DNA of 64,000 bases from Colocasia esculenta (taxonomy: Eukaryota; Streptophyta; Magnoliopsida; Alismatales; Araceae): positions 100,291,698 through 100,355,697 of the forward strand of contig CM024758.1 in assembly GCA_014218235.1 (NCBI GenBank). The letters run 5' to 3'. The stretch's first letter is position 1. Every line of letters starts with the position of its first letter. Positions 10,592-22,864 of this stretch are shown here, piece after piece. Below the pieces are notes generated by a model, which ran no database searches, was not told the origin of the DNA, and saw only the letters and a program-made list of their open reading frames with translations. A program made the position numbers and the translations under genes.

Positions 10592-12115
10592 TTGCCAGGA
10601 ATTGGTTATATTGTTTATCTTTAGACAATCAGTCAATGACCAATAGAGATTACCAAGAAATAGATGAGAGTACAAGATGAATAAACGAGATAGTAGAGTG
10701 AACGTGAATAGATGAGCGAGTAGAGTATAGATGAGAGCTAGTGGACATTGCACGTAATACGTCGAGTAAACAGGCGATAGTAACAGTTGCACAACACACG
10801 CACTTGGTGTTGGCAGTCAGGTGGAACTCACGACCCTTCCACTGGCCATGTTAAGCACAGGTCTAGAGGTCCGACGTGATTCAAGATAAGAGCGAACTTC
10901 TAATAGCCGTTTGGACCATATTGATCCCTAAAGGGTGTAATAGGTGTTAGGGTACAACCGGCTCGTCGACCATGTGGGAATCCATAGACAGAGAAGACTT
11001 ACAGAGGCCTTGAACAAGGATTCACTAGTCCGGCAGAAGGAATCCGACGGAGAGTTCGACTAAGTCAAGAGAGAGTGTGTAAATAGAAACAAGTGCTCGA
11101 CGTTCTAGAGGAATTCTAGAATAGTGGAGCATCGATAATGGTATTCCAAAACATCGCGAGAAAATGTAGACAAGTCTATTTAAAATATGACAATTAATTA
11201 CATAAATTACCAGATACATTATGAAATGTTTTCATACCGAAGTAAGCCAAATTGGATGGTTCATGTGTGTGCATGTGTCGTGAAATTGTAGATAGAAAAA
11301 GATTATGTGCATGTATTTTAATCACACATAAATGTTTAATTTATGACAAGTGTATTTTCTTTGTGTATGACTATTAACCAAGTGTACAAGCACTGTAGAG
11401 AGTTAGAGCATTGAAAATTGGTGGTTTCCATGCAAAAATCTAAGATCGCAGTTGTAACACCCTGAAAATTTTATTTCCTAGAAAAATGTGAATAATTTGA
11501 TGATTAAACATAACTATTATCATGAGATGTAATTAGTCTTAATTTAGGACTTATTGGAGATAATAAATGATATTTCAAGTGTCGTACTTAGCGGTGGGCG
11601 CTCCGATAGGGCGACACCGGAAAACTGTAACGAAATTAAAATCCGAGAACAACATAATTCTTAGAAAAATATGGTGATATCAGAAATAAAAATATCCAGA
11701 ATTGTTGACGTACGGATTTTGAGATTAAGCCGACACAACTATTTTCTAGGCGATTTTTCACCCAGTGGAAAATAAATTCTAAAAATTAAACTAAAATCAC
11801 CATAATTTGTAAATATTACATTAGTCTATGGTTGAATTTTTAATACAAACGGATCTCGTTTGAAGACATTTATTTAGTGATTATTGGGCCAGCCGAATTG
11901 TGGGCCATTTACGGTGGTCATTTTCTGGGTAATTTTATTTGCCTACATGTTAGGGGCTGTGTGAGCCACCTTACCTGGGTGTGAGGCTACATGTTTTCCC
12001 TATAGGTGTAAGCTTTGAAAAGCTTGCATGTGAGACGGTTGCTATAGGAAACAAAAGGTATTATCGTAACACCTGGGCGGCCAACGTGCCTTGGTGCATG
12101 GAGCGCTTGGGAGCT

Positions 12116-12124
12116 TATAAAAGC
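12116..12124 (+). promoter_or_regulatory. TATA box of LARD C LTR1
   Basis: TTATAAAAG lies in 'gcttgggagcttataaaagc' and is conserved in LTR2 (17784) and LTR3 (23522). It sits about 660 bp into the LTR with a GC-richer stretch upstream, as expected of a Pol II LTR promoter. Confidence 0.7.
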
Positions 12125-13245
12125 CTTCCCCAGCCAATGTTCCAGTCCTTCTCTCTTCCACCTCTGCTACTTCTTGGTTTGGTTCTCTTTTGCTTGTGCT
12201 CCTTCTGTTGCGGTTGGGCTATTGCCGTTGGAGCTACTTTTTCTTCTACTGTACTGTTGCTGTGCATACTCCTTGCTGCTGGAGTGCTACCGTGGGAATG
12301 CGTTGCTACTTCCACCTTGAAGTAACTAATGCTACAACTCTGTGGGAACTCTTCTCTTGCTGGGTGTGGATTCATTCGTCAGAACAAGTGAAGGTTTATC
12401 TTGTTAGTTAGGTAGGATTTCTTCCTTTCTTCCTCTTTCTAAATCCTTGACTCCCACCTTTGTTAAAGAGGTCATGATCACCTACTTACTTATTTAAACT
12501 TGTGAATTCTCTTTTGAATTGTGTATTCATCCCTTATAATCATGTTCTAGTGGGTGTCTGTCGGATTCAATCTCTTTCCTTCTTCTTGACTCTTGTTCTT
12601 GAACTAGCCATCAAATTTATGGTTTTAATGTTCAAATCTTTTTTTGGTTCCATGAATGCCTTCAGTACCATTTTGCCAAGATCATGTAGGATTCATCTCC
12701 CTCTGGTTCAGTTCTATCCTCCAACATGACAAGGAATTCTTGATAAATAGACAAGTTGCTATTCCTATAGTTCTTTTATTTTTCTTTAGTTTTGATACAC
12801 TTATTCTTGGGGGAGAAGAAACATCTTGTTCTACTCTAAAAACTGATTCTATCTTCTTCTCCCATCCTTGATCTTTATACATAACAGTAGAGCTTGTTGG
12901 AAGTCACAATACCTTTAGAACAATGTGATATTCTGTTCAGATGCTTGGTACTTCATGCCTTGATTTAGATCCATGAAATCCTTTGAGATTTAGTGTCCAT
13001 CTTGTAGGAATCTTCCAACAAATCATTGTTATCAAGGTCATACTTTCAGCACTACGCTATGTTTAATTCTAGCTAGACAAGTTTGAATTGCAAACCTCCT
13101 GTTCATCTCGCTTGTTTAGCTTATAAACCACTGTGAGATCTATAATTAGACTCTTCTATTTGTTATAAATCATGCCTTGATTCATAAGTTCCATGGTTAG
13201 AGTTTTTAGAGTGAATACAAAGTCACTTGAGAGATGAACTGGCGG

Positions 13246-13420
13246 CTGTCGATAGGCAACTCATAGCTGTCGACAGGCCAGTCTTCCAAAACTTCAAAAT
13301 AACTGGGACTGTTGCTAGCTGTTGACAGCCATTATAGCTGTCGATAGGTAGACACAGAACCATAAAAACCGAGCTCAGGCTGTTGCTATCTGTCAACAGC
13401 CACTTCCTGGCTGTCGACAC
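13246..13420. repeat. CTGTCGACAG palindrome cluster in LTR1 (six units)
   Basis: Six 10-mers match the palindrome CTGTCGACAG with at most one or two changes: CTGTCGATAG, CTGTCGACAG, CTGTTGACAG, CTGTCGATAG, CTGTCAACAG and CTGTCGACAC. Spacing is irregular. Most changes are C-to-T or G-to-A at the central CG or the flanks. Downstream of the TATA box, so probably transcribed. Confidence 0.9.
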
Positions 13421-14332
13421 CCATGTCCTGACTGTATTTCAGAAATCTTTCATGCAAGAACTATTGTTAAAAGTTCATCCTAATAGCATAGCAAGCTACC
13501 CCCTTATTTACCTTGGTAAATACTATCCTATTACTGCAAAGTTTACCTACATTCTGTGCCTCACTCATCCTTGGATATTCGAGAAGTTATCAACTACGTA
13601 TGATACCCCGTTGATTCTATTCTCTGTATTCGTAACTGAGTTCATAAAACCTTACAACCAGAGAGTTCAAATGCTTGAAACCCTATGAGATGTGATTAAC
13701 TGATGATGTCATTATTGGGTCCTTGGACCCCACCTGACTGAAATGCCTGTGCAAATAGGGCTGGTTTAGTCCTGGGAGGAGCACCCGAATTTGTCAGTGG
13801 CTGTGCAGGGGCAATGAGGACAACAGGATGTCTGGCATTGCATCAATTACTGTTTGATTAGGTCATCATAATTCATGTTCTGTATAACTGTTAAATGAGC
13901 CAGTTTTGAGTTATATACCTGAGCATGCCTTGTTTTCATTGTCACTATTTTAAGCTTACTGTCTGACATTTAATTGTGCTTCTTGTTATCCATTCTGCCA
14001 TTGTCTTGGCTATCATGTATTCATCCTTTGAATTAAGGATTTGAGTCCTACTGGGCTAGTTAGCTCATCAAATCCTTTTTTTTCCAGGTTATCTACAGTT
14101 CTAGAAGGTGGGACATCGGGATTTGAGATTTGAGAGATCAACCTTTACGGCATTTAAGTTTGAATTGTAAATGGAGAGTCATGTATTACCTGTAGAATGT
14201 CAACGAATAATTATTTTTATTTAGTAAAGTCCCGAGCAATCTACTGCTCAATTAGTGTAAAGTTTACTCTTGACTTCTCATGTGTTCACGTTTCGGCATT
14301 ATAGTTATATTAAATGACGGGACGTGACAGAA

Positions 14333-14344
14333 TGGTATCAGAGC
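14333..14344 (+). other. Primer-binding site of LARD C, copy 1
   Basis: TGGTATCAGAGC lies three bases after the LTR end. It is complementary to the 3' end of plant initiator Met-tRNA, the usual primer for minus-strand synthesis. Confidence 0.85.
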
Positions 14345-14995
14345 ATTGGTTGAGGATTCAAATAGTTATTGGTCTTCAACATCCTGTAGTGAGCTGTGAG
14401 GATGGGTAGAAAGCCTGAGGTTAAGTTAGATTGGTAAAAGTCAGATTAGATTGTATTAAGTATGATGGAATATCTAGAGATAGTTTCCTTCCTACGATTC
14501 ATCTTCACTTCCATAATTTCATGTTTGTGGGTTCTCCATTTGTATAACTCATATGTACTAATTGTTTTATGTTCTTTAGAACTCACCTTCTTTGGGTTCC
14601 TTCTTCTATTCTTGCTTCTTATTCCTACTCAAGAACTTCATGATTAAAGTGTTTACCATGTACACATACTTGAAACAACTATAGAAGAGTTGTTCTATTC
14701 CTTGTAATCATGTTTTAGCTATGGTTTGTGCTATGATTCAAGCATATTATGAAACTTATCCCATTAGAAGCAAGAAAAGGTTGTTAGGAAGTGTTGCACT
14801 TCTAGTTATCATCTTGCTTTTAGATTTCCATGCCATAGTATATCCCTATTGTCCTACTTGTCTTCCTCATGGAAAGTTGTGTTTAGAACTGAAAATAAGA
14901 CCCTTTTGATGTTACCAAACATGTAAGGATTCATAGAACACTTGGTAGAATTTTCTGTGGTCGTTTTATCACATTCCTAAAAGTTTAGATCTCAC

Positions 14996-15214
14996 CTGTC
15001 GATAGCCAGCACTTACCTGTCGACAGGTATCCTGCTTCCAGAACCCAGTCAGTACAAAACCAGCAGTAGCTGTCGACAGATGGATTTCACCTGTCGATAG
15101 ATGTTCATCACCTGTCGACAGCCGACTCTGGTCTATCGACAGATAGTGTCAGACCCCAGAAATTGGTTCTGGGAGGACAATAGCTGTCGACAGCCACTTC
15201 CTAGCTGTCGACAG
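14996..15214. repeat. CTGTCGACAG palindrome cluster in internal region 1 (eight units)
   Basis: Eight units of CTGTCGACAG or one-base variants (CTGTCGATAG, CTATCGACAG) occur in about 220 bp. It is the same motif as in the LTRs of this element, with unrelated sequence between units. Confidence 0.9.
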
Positions 15215-16276
15215 ACACCAGTTTGTGATGAACTGGTCCTTCTTCAGTCAGAAGTGTCAGCAGGTTCAGTCAGAAGGCACCTTGTAGAACTGAAACTCAT
15301 ACCTTATTACATTCCATATCATTTAAGTAAATGTTATTAAGATATTACATGTAAATAAAGAAGTACCCCCCATTTGAATCCAATAAAAATATCAGAAAAA
15401 TCATATCTCCTACCAATAACAAGTCAACTCTCCACCGAAGAAGAAAAATGCCATTTTTGCGATTTCATCAAAATATCGTCTTTCTAATTCCTCACAATTT
15501 GGCTACCTGAAAGTCTCATAATTCAAATAAACCTAGTAGAATGCTAAGAATCCAAGGTCCGGTGAAAAATGATAAACACACATATGACTTCTCCAAGGGA
15601 GCCCTCTCCTACTGAAGGAAAAGTCAAACCTGCTCATCCCTTATTTTACATTAATATGGCTTTTACATTGATATGTTATTATCTCCAACTCTAAATAAGA
15701 ATGAGAAAATGAATGGTTCAATCGATCATATAGATTCATGACTATCCTCATGATATATTCTTCCATTGACTTTCCAATTTTCTTCGATTCTAAATTATTA
15801 TACCACTGAGATGAATCATTAAATCATCATTTACACTAAACCAAGTAAGATTCTTTAATAACTCAAATGTGTGGAACACTCACACAATTGATGACTCCAA
15901 ATTTTAAGATTGTTTTAAATCTCACGAACCTTATATACATAGTGCAAGATTGAATCTATTTACTTCTATTGGAGTAGACAACCAAACAAATTAGTGAAGA
16001 AGAAAAATAAGAAAAATCCAACTAGGAAAATTTTTGAAGAAATGCAGGGATATGCAAATACTTTACACTAGAATCTGGACTTAGTAAGATGATTCTTTGA
16101 AATTCCAACTACATCCTCTGTAGGCTTGAACTTATCAAATTCTTATTCCGATTGTAATAGAAGGATCAAATATCTTCTAGTTGAGTTAAATCCTAAAGTT
16201 TTGCTTTAATTAATAAATAGCATGGCATGTCAAGCACACAAACAATTGGAGTTGGAATCAGTAGGAAAAGTATCAG

Positions 16277-16520
16277 TAGAGTCAACTCCATGTCTTCTAG
16301 AGCCGACCACACTCAGGAATAGCAGTTTTGACTAACTATCCACCACGTAGAGTTGATCTTGTAATATCCTAGTGTCAACCTCACATAATGGTAGAGTCAA
16401 CTTAATCTTCACTTGGAGTTAACCTCAAGCCGTATCTTTCTCTAAGCATTAATTAGAAACTTAACTAGCGTTAACCTGATCTCCATGTAGTGTCAACCTA
16501 AGAAGTAATCAGGGTCAACA
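16277..16520. repeat. GTCAAC-type repeat cluster in internal region 1
   Basis: Nine short units of the form AG(A/T/G)GT(C/T)(A/G)A(C/T) occur in about 245 bp, for example AGAGTCAACT, AGTGTCAACC, AGCGTTAACC and AGGGTCAAC. Spacing is 13-45 nt. The cluster recurs in internal region 2 at about 22013-22255. Confidence 0.7.
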
Positions 16521-17110
16521 CACTTAACAGACCTTTTGACTTTATGAACTTCCTTATGTTATAAAAGACTTATGTTACATATTTATTACCACTTGATATA
16601 TCAAAACCAGGAACATAATATAAATCATTTGTCATATATCAAAACCCTACAAGGAAAAGACATCATTTAATCATGGAGGTTAATGTATTAAATAACTAGA
16701 AACTTATGAGTAAATCTTTGTGTTTATCATTCTTATCATACTTTATTACCCTTCCCAGGGAATATGTATTTACATAACTCTCTAAGGAGTAAGGTTATTC
16801 TTAGTAGGGGAGACTTTAGGTATAATATACTACTACTAGAAATAAAGAACATAGTAAATGTTGTATCTAATTGAACCCATGATCACAACATGGTTCTTTA
16901 ATAACTAAAATGTTGACCAATATTCAGATTCCCATGATTGACGATGTCATGGTAATACCTTAAATAGAAGATGTATACATCGTACGAATAATAATTCTGA
17001 CGAGATTGGTAAGACTAATCTGGATTAAATAAAATTTAAGAGGTTGAAAACTTAATCTTTGTGATCGATCCAAACTAGTCAAGGAGTTTGGAGGACCAAA
17101 CTTTTTTTTA

Positions 17111-17122
17111 GTAGGGGAGAGT
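17111..17122 (+). other. Polypurine tract before LARD C LTR2
   Basis: GTAGGGGAGAGT lies directly before TGTAACAC at 17123, preceded by a T-run. The same tract precedes LTR3 (22853-22864). Confidence 0.75.
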
Positions 17123-17829
17123 TGTAACACTCCGAAAATTTTATTTCCAGAAAATGTGAATAATTTGATGATTAAACATAACTATTATCATGATATAATT
17201 AGTCTTAATTTAGGACTTATGGAGATAATAAATGATATTTCAAGTGTCGTACTTAGTGGTGCGCGCTCCGATTGGGCGACACCGGAAAACTGTAACGAAA
17301 ATAAAATCTGAGAACACCATAATTCTTAGAAAAATATGGTGATATTAAAAATATAAATATCCAGAATTGTTGACGTACGGATTTCTAGATTAAGTCGATG
17401 CAACTAATTTCTAGGCGATTTTTCACCCAGTGGAAAATAAATTCTAAAAATTAAACTAAAATCACCATAATTTATAAAACCATTACGTTAGTCTATGGTT
17501 GTATTTTTAATACAAACAGATCTTGTTTGAATACATTTATATAGTGATTATTGGGCCAGCCGAATTGTGAGCCATTTACGGTGGTCATTTTCTGGGTAAT
17601 TTTATTTGCCTACATGTTAGGGGCTATGTGAGCCACCTTACCTGGGTGTGGGCCTACACATTTGCCCCATAGGTGTAAGCTTTGAAAAGCTTGCATGTGA
17701 GACGTGTTGCTATAGGAAACAAAATGGTATTATCGCAACACCTGGGCGGCCAACGTGCCTTGGTGCATGGAGCGCTTGGGAGCTTATAAAAGCCCTTCAC
17801 CAGCCAATGTTCTAGTTAGTTTTTTGGGT

Positions 17830-17854
17830 GGTCGCGAGTTTCAAACTCGCGACC
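17830..17854. repeat. Perfect 12-bp-arm palindrome unique to LTR2
   Basis: GGTCGCGAGTTT, one C, then AAACTCGCGACC: arms match 12 of 12. LTR1 and LTR3 have ordinary pyrimidine-rich sequence here ('ctctcttccacctc'). The segment therefore replaced the original sequence about 40 bp downstream of the TATA box. Confidence 0.9.
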
Positions 17855-18977
17855 CCCTCTAGCGTGGAGGGCGTGCGATGCCACCTTCTTGGTTTGGTTT
17901 CTCTTTTGCTTGTGCTCCTGCTATTGCGGTTGGGCTATTGTCGTTGGAGCTACTTTCTTCTTTTACTATTACTGTTGTTGGCTTACTCCTTGCTGCTGGA
18001 GTTGCTGACGTGGGAATGCATTGCTACTTCCACCTTGAAGTAACTGTTGCTACAACTCTATGGGAACTCTTCTCTTGTGGGTGTGGATTCATTCGTCAAG
18101 AACAAGTGAAGTTTATCTTGTTAGTTAGGTAGGATTCTCTTCCTTTCTCTCCTCTTTTCTAATTCCTTGACTCCCACCTTTGTTAAAGAGGTCATGATCA
18201 CCTACTTACTTTTTTTAAACTTGTGAATTCTCTTTTGAACTGTGTATCCATCCCTTATAATCATATTCTAGTTGGGTGTCTGTAGGATTCAATCCTCTTT
18301 CCTTCTTCTCTGACTCTTGTTCTTGAACTAGCCATCAAATTATGGTTTTAATGTTCAACTCTTGTTTTGGTTCCATGAATGCCTTTAGTACCATTTTTCC
18401 AGATCATGTAGGATTCATCTCCCTCTGGTTCAGTTCTATCTCCACACATGACAATGAATTCTTGATAAATAGACAAGTTGCTATTCTTGTAGTTCTTTTG
18501 TTTTTCATCCAGTTTGATACACTTATTCTTGTTGGGAGAAGAACAATCTTGTTCTACTCTAAAAACTGATTCCTATCTTCTTCTCCCATCCTTGATCTTT
18601 ATACATAACAGTAGAGCTTGTTGGAAGTCACAATACCTTTAGAACAGTGTGATTATTTCTGTTCAGATGCTCGGTACTTTATGCCTAGATTTAGATCCAT
18701 GAACTCCTTTGAGATTTAGTGTCCATCTTGTAGGAATCTTCCAACAAATCATTGCTATCAAGGTCATACTTTCAGCACTACGCTATGTTTAATTTCTAGC
18801 AAGACAAGTTTGAATTATAAACCTTCTGTTTCATCTCGCTTGTTTAGCTTATAAACTACTGTGAGATCTACAATTAGACTCTTCTATTTGATATAAATCA
18901 TGCCTTGATTCATAAGTTCCATGTTTAGAGTTTTTAGAGTGAATACAAAGTCACTTATGAGAGAAGAACTGGCGGCT

Positions 18978-19151
18978 GTCGACAGACAACTCATAGCTAT
19001 CGACAGGCCAGTCTTCCAGAACTTCAAAATAACTGGGACTGTTGCTAGCTGTCGACAGCCATCTTATAACTATCGACAGGTAGACACAGAACCAGCTAAC
19101 CGAGCTCTGGCTATTGCTATCTGTCGACAGCCACTTCCTGGCTGTCGACAC
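18978..19151. repeat. CTGTCGACAG palindrome cluster in LTR2 (six units)
   Basis: Units: CTGTCGACAG, CTATCGACAG, CTGTCGACAG, CTATCGACAG, CTGTCGACAG, CTGTCGACAC. Same positions as in LTR1 and LTR3, but a different mix of transition variants. Confidence 0.9.
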
Positions 19152-20066
19152 CCACTGTCCTGACTTGTATTTCAGCAATCTTTCATGTAAGAACTCTTGT
19201 TAAAAGTTCATCCTAATAGCATAGCAAGCTACACCCTTATTTACCTTGGTAAATACTATCCTATTACTGCAAAGTTTACCTACATTGTGTGCCTCACTCA
19301 TCCTTGGATAATTCGAGAAGTTATCAACTACGTATGATACCCCGTTGATTCTATTCTTGTATTCGGTAACTGAGTTCATAAAACCTGACAACCTGAGAGT
19401 TCAAATGCTTGAGCACCTTGTGAGATGTGATTAACTGATGATGACATTTATTGGGTCCTTGGACCCCACCTGACTGAAATGCCTGTGCAAATAGGGCTGG
19501 TTCAGTCCTGGGAGGAGCACCCGAATTTGTCAGTGCCACGCGGGGGCAATGAGGACAACGGGATGTCTGGCATTGCATCAATTACTATTTGATTATGGTG
19601 ATCATAATTCCTATTCTGCATAACTGTTAAATGAGCCAGTTTTGAGTTATATACCTGAGCATGCCTTGGTTCATTATCACTGTTTTAAGCTTGCTGTCCT
19701 GACATTTAATTGTGCTTCTTTGTATCCATTCTGCCATTGTCTTGGCTATCATGTATTCATCCTTTGAATAAGGATTTGAGTCCTACTGGGCTAGTTAGCT
19801 CATAAATCCTATTTTTTTTTTCAGGTTATCTACAGTTCTAGAAGGTGGGACATCGGGATTTGAGGGCTGAGAGATCAACCTTTACGGTGTTAAGTTTGAA
19901 TTGTAAATGGAGAGTCATGTATTACCTGTAGAATGTTAACAAATAATTATTTTTATTTAGTAAAGTCCCAAGCAATTTATTGCTCAATTAGTGTAAAGTT
20001 TACTCTTGACTTCTCATGCGTTCACGTTCCGGCATTTATAGTTATATTAAATGACGAGACGTGATA

Positions 20067-22864
20067 GAATGGTATCAAAGCATTGGTTGAGGATTCAAAT
20101 AGTTATTGGTCTTGAACATCTTGTAGTGACCTGTGAGGATGGGTAGAAAGCCTTAGGTTAAGTTAGATAGGTAAAAGTCAGATATAGATTGTATTAAGTA
20201 TGATTGGAATATCTAGAGATAGTTTCCTTCCTACGATTCATCTTCACTTCCATAATTTCATGCTTGTGAGTTCTCCATTTGTATACTCATATGTACTAAT
20301 GTTTTATGTTCTTTAGAACTCACCTTCCTTGGTTTCCTTCTTCTATTCTTGCTTCTTATTCCTACTCAAGAACTTCATGATTAAAGTGTTTACCATGTAC
20401 ACATACTTGAAACAACTATAGAAGAGTTGTTCTATCCTTGTAATCATGTTTTAGCTATGGTTTGTGCTATGATTCAAGCATATTATGAAACTTATCCCAT
20501 TAGAAGCAAGAAAAGGTTGTTAGGAAGTGTTGCACTTCTAGTTATCATCTTGCTTTTAGATTTCCATGCCATAGTATATCCCTATTGTCCTACTCGTCTT
20601 CCTCATGGAAAGTGGTGTTTAGAACTGAAAATAAGACCCTTTTGATGTTACCAATCATGTAAGGATTCATAGAAACACTTGGTAGAATTTTCTGTGGTAG
20701 TTTTATCACATTCTTGAAAGCTTAGATCTCACCTGTCGACAGGCAGCACTTACCTGTCGACAGGTATCCTGCTTCCAGGACCCAGTCAGTACAAAACCAA
20801 CAGTTGCTGTCAACAGATGGATTTCACCTGTCGACAGATGTTCATCGCCTATCGACAGCCGACTCTGGTCTGTCGATAGATATTGTCAGACCCCAGAAAT
20901 TGGATCTGGGAAGACAATAGCTGTCAACAGCCACTTCCTAGCTGTCGACAGACACCAGTTTGTGATGAACTAGTCCTTCTTCAGTCAGAAGTGTTAGCAG
21001 GTTTAGTCAGAAGGCACCTTATAGAACTGAAACTCATACCTTATTTACATTCCATATCATTTAAGTAAATGTTATTAAGATATTACATGTAAATAAGGAA
21101 GTACCCCCCATTTGAATCCAATAAAAATATCAGAAAAATCATATCTCCTACTAATAACAAGTCAACTCTCCCACCGAAGAAGAAAAACACGATTTTTACG
21201 ATTTCATCAAAATAGCGTCTTTCTAATTCCTCACAATTTGGCCTGAAAAGTCTCATAATTCAAATAAACCTAGTAGATTGCTAAGAATCCAGGGTCGGTG
21301 AAAAATGATAAACACACAATGACTTCTCCAAGGGAGCCCTCTCCTACTGAAGGAAAGTCAAACCTGCTCATCCCTTATTTTACATTAATATGACTTTTAC
21401 ATTGATATGTTATTATCTCCAACTCTAAATAAGAATGAGTAAATGAATGGTTCAACGATCATATAGATTCATGACTATCCTCGTGATATATTCTTCCATT
21501 GACTTCCAATTTTCTTGGATTCTAAATTATTATACCACTGAGATGAATCATTAAGTCATCATTTACACTAAACCAAGTAAGATTCTTTAATAACTCAAAT
21601 GTGTGGAACACTCACACAATTGATGACTCCAAATTTTAAGATTGTTTTAAATCTCACGAACCTTATATACATAGTGTAAGATTGAATCTGTTTACTTCTA
21701 TTGGAGTAGAAAACCAAACAAATTAGTGAAGAAGAAAAATAAGAAAAATCCAACTAGGAAATTTTTTGAAGAAATGCAGGGATATGCAAATACTTTACAC
21801 TAGAATCTGGACTTAGTAAAATGATTCCTTGAACTTCCAATTACATCCTCTGTAGGCTTGAACTCATCAAATTCTTATTCCGATTGTAATAGAAGGATCA
21901 AATATCTCCTAGTTGAGTTAAATCCTAAAGTTTTGCTTTAATTAATAAACAGCATGGCGTGTCAACGGACACAAACAATTGGAGTTGGAATTAGTAGGAA
22001 AAGTATCAGTAGAGTCAACTCCATGTCTTCTAGGGTCGACCACACTCAGGAATAGCAGTTTTGACTAACTATCCATCACGTAGAGTTGATCTTGTAATAT
22101 CCTAGTGTCAACCTCACATAATGGTAGAGTCAACTTTATCTTCACTTGGAGTTAACCTCAAGCTGTATCTTTCTCTAAGCATTAATTAGAAACTTAACTA
22201 GTGTTATCCTGATCTCCATGTAGTGTCAACCTAAGAAGTAATCAGGGTCAACACACTTAACATACCTTTTGACTTTATGAACTTCCTTATGTTATAAAAG
22301 ACTTATGTTACATATTTATTACCTTTTGCTTGATATATCAAAACCAGGAACACAATATAAATCATTTGTCATATATCAAAACCCTACAAGGAAAAAAGAC
22401 ATCATTAATCATGGAGGTTAATGTATTAAATAACTAGAAACTTTATGAGTAAATCTTTGTTGTTTATCATTCTTATCATACTTTATTACCCTTCCAAGGG
22501 AATATGTATTTACATAACTCTCTAAGGAGTAAGGTTATTCTTAGTAGGGGGACTTTAGGTATAATATACTAATGCCAAAAATAAGGAACATAGTAAATGT
22601 TGTATCTAATTGAACCCATGATCCCAACATGGTTCTTTAATAACTAAAAAATATAACCAATATTCAAATTCCCATGAGTTGACGATGTCATGGTAATACC
22701 TTATATAGAAGATGTATACATCGTACAACATAATAATTTTGAAGAGATTGGTAAGACTAATCTGGATTAAATAAAATTTAAGAGGTTGAAAAGTTAATCT
22801 TTGTGATCCATCCAAACTAGTCAAGGAGTTTGGAGGACCAAACTTTTTTTTAGTAGGGGAGAGT
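20067..22864 (+). mobile_element. LARD C internal region 2 (non-coding)
   Basis: 2798 bp, near-identical to internal region 1 from primer-binding site to polypurine tract. It has a CTGTCGACAG cluster at 20733-20951 (eight units, two decayed to CTGTCAACAG) and the GTCAAC cluster at about 22013-22255. The small open frame around 20458-20645 matches one in region 1 (14721-14909) only because the two regions are duplicates; there is no sign of coding constraint. Confidence 0.85.
20733..20951. repeat. CTGTCGACAG palindrome cluster in internal region 2 (eight units)
   Basis: Eight units at the same places as in internal region 1, but with different transition variants, including two CTGTCAACAG. 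The motifs have drifted independently since duplication. Confidence 0.9.

Larger units (their letters stand above)
9848..11452 (-). mobile_element. Gypsy B 3' LTR, distal part (R/U5 side)
   Basis: This aligns base for base with 31684-33290 of the 5' LTR, including 'ctcgacatggaatatcg', the ATAGCACAA array and the TATA box. Its outer terminus is decayed (AGTCACG against TGTCATG in the partner LTR). It stops at 11452, where LARD C begins; the LTR resumes at 25764. Confidence 0.9.
11453..14329 (+). mobile_element. LARD C LTR1
   Basis: It is 2877 bp, starts TGTAACACCCTG, ends GGGACGTGACA, and is followed by the primer-binding site at 14333. It contains a TATA box (12116) and the CTGTCGACAG cluster (13246-13420). 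It is visibly near-identical to LTR2 and LTR3 over its whole length. Several short open frames near 11981-12411 and 12502-12871 are not conserved in frame between copies and are not genes. Confidence 0.9.
14330..17122 (+). mobile_element. LARD C internal region 1 (non-coding)
   Basis: 2793 bp between LTR1 and LTR2. No open frame longer than about 62 codons, and none resembling gag or pol. It holds the primer-binding site (14333-14344), an eight-unit CTGTCGACAG cluster (14996-15214), a nine-unit GTCAAC cluster (16277-16520) and the polypurine tract (17111-17122). It is near-identical to internal region 2. Confidence 0.85.
17123..20066 (+). mobile_element. LARD C LTR2 (middle LTR)
   Basis: 2944 bp. 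It starts TGTAACACTCCG and ends GAGACGTGATA (decayed from GTGACA). A primer-binding-like TGGTATCAAAGC follows at 20070-20081. It serves as 3' LTR of one unit and 5' LTR of the next. TATA box at 17784-17792; CTGTCGACAG cluster at 18978-19151 (six units). Unlike LTR1 and LTR3, it has a replacement of about 60 bp at 17816-17880 with a perfect hairpin. Confidence 0.9.

Noticed and set aside
11981..12411. Leu/Cys-rich open frames after the LARD C LTR promoter, also seen at 17828-18132 and 23493-23822
   Set aside because: Present in all three LTRs only because these are copies. Frames, starts and stops shift between copies, so there is no coding constraint.
13246..13420. CTGTCGACAG cluster as a satellite repeat
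   Set aside because: Units are 10 bp with long unrelated spacers, not a tandem array; they are confined to one element family.
14721..14909. 62-codon open frame kept in both LARD C internal regions
   Set aside because: The two regions are recent duplicates, so identity is expected. Too short and without recognisable domain to call a gene.
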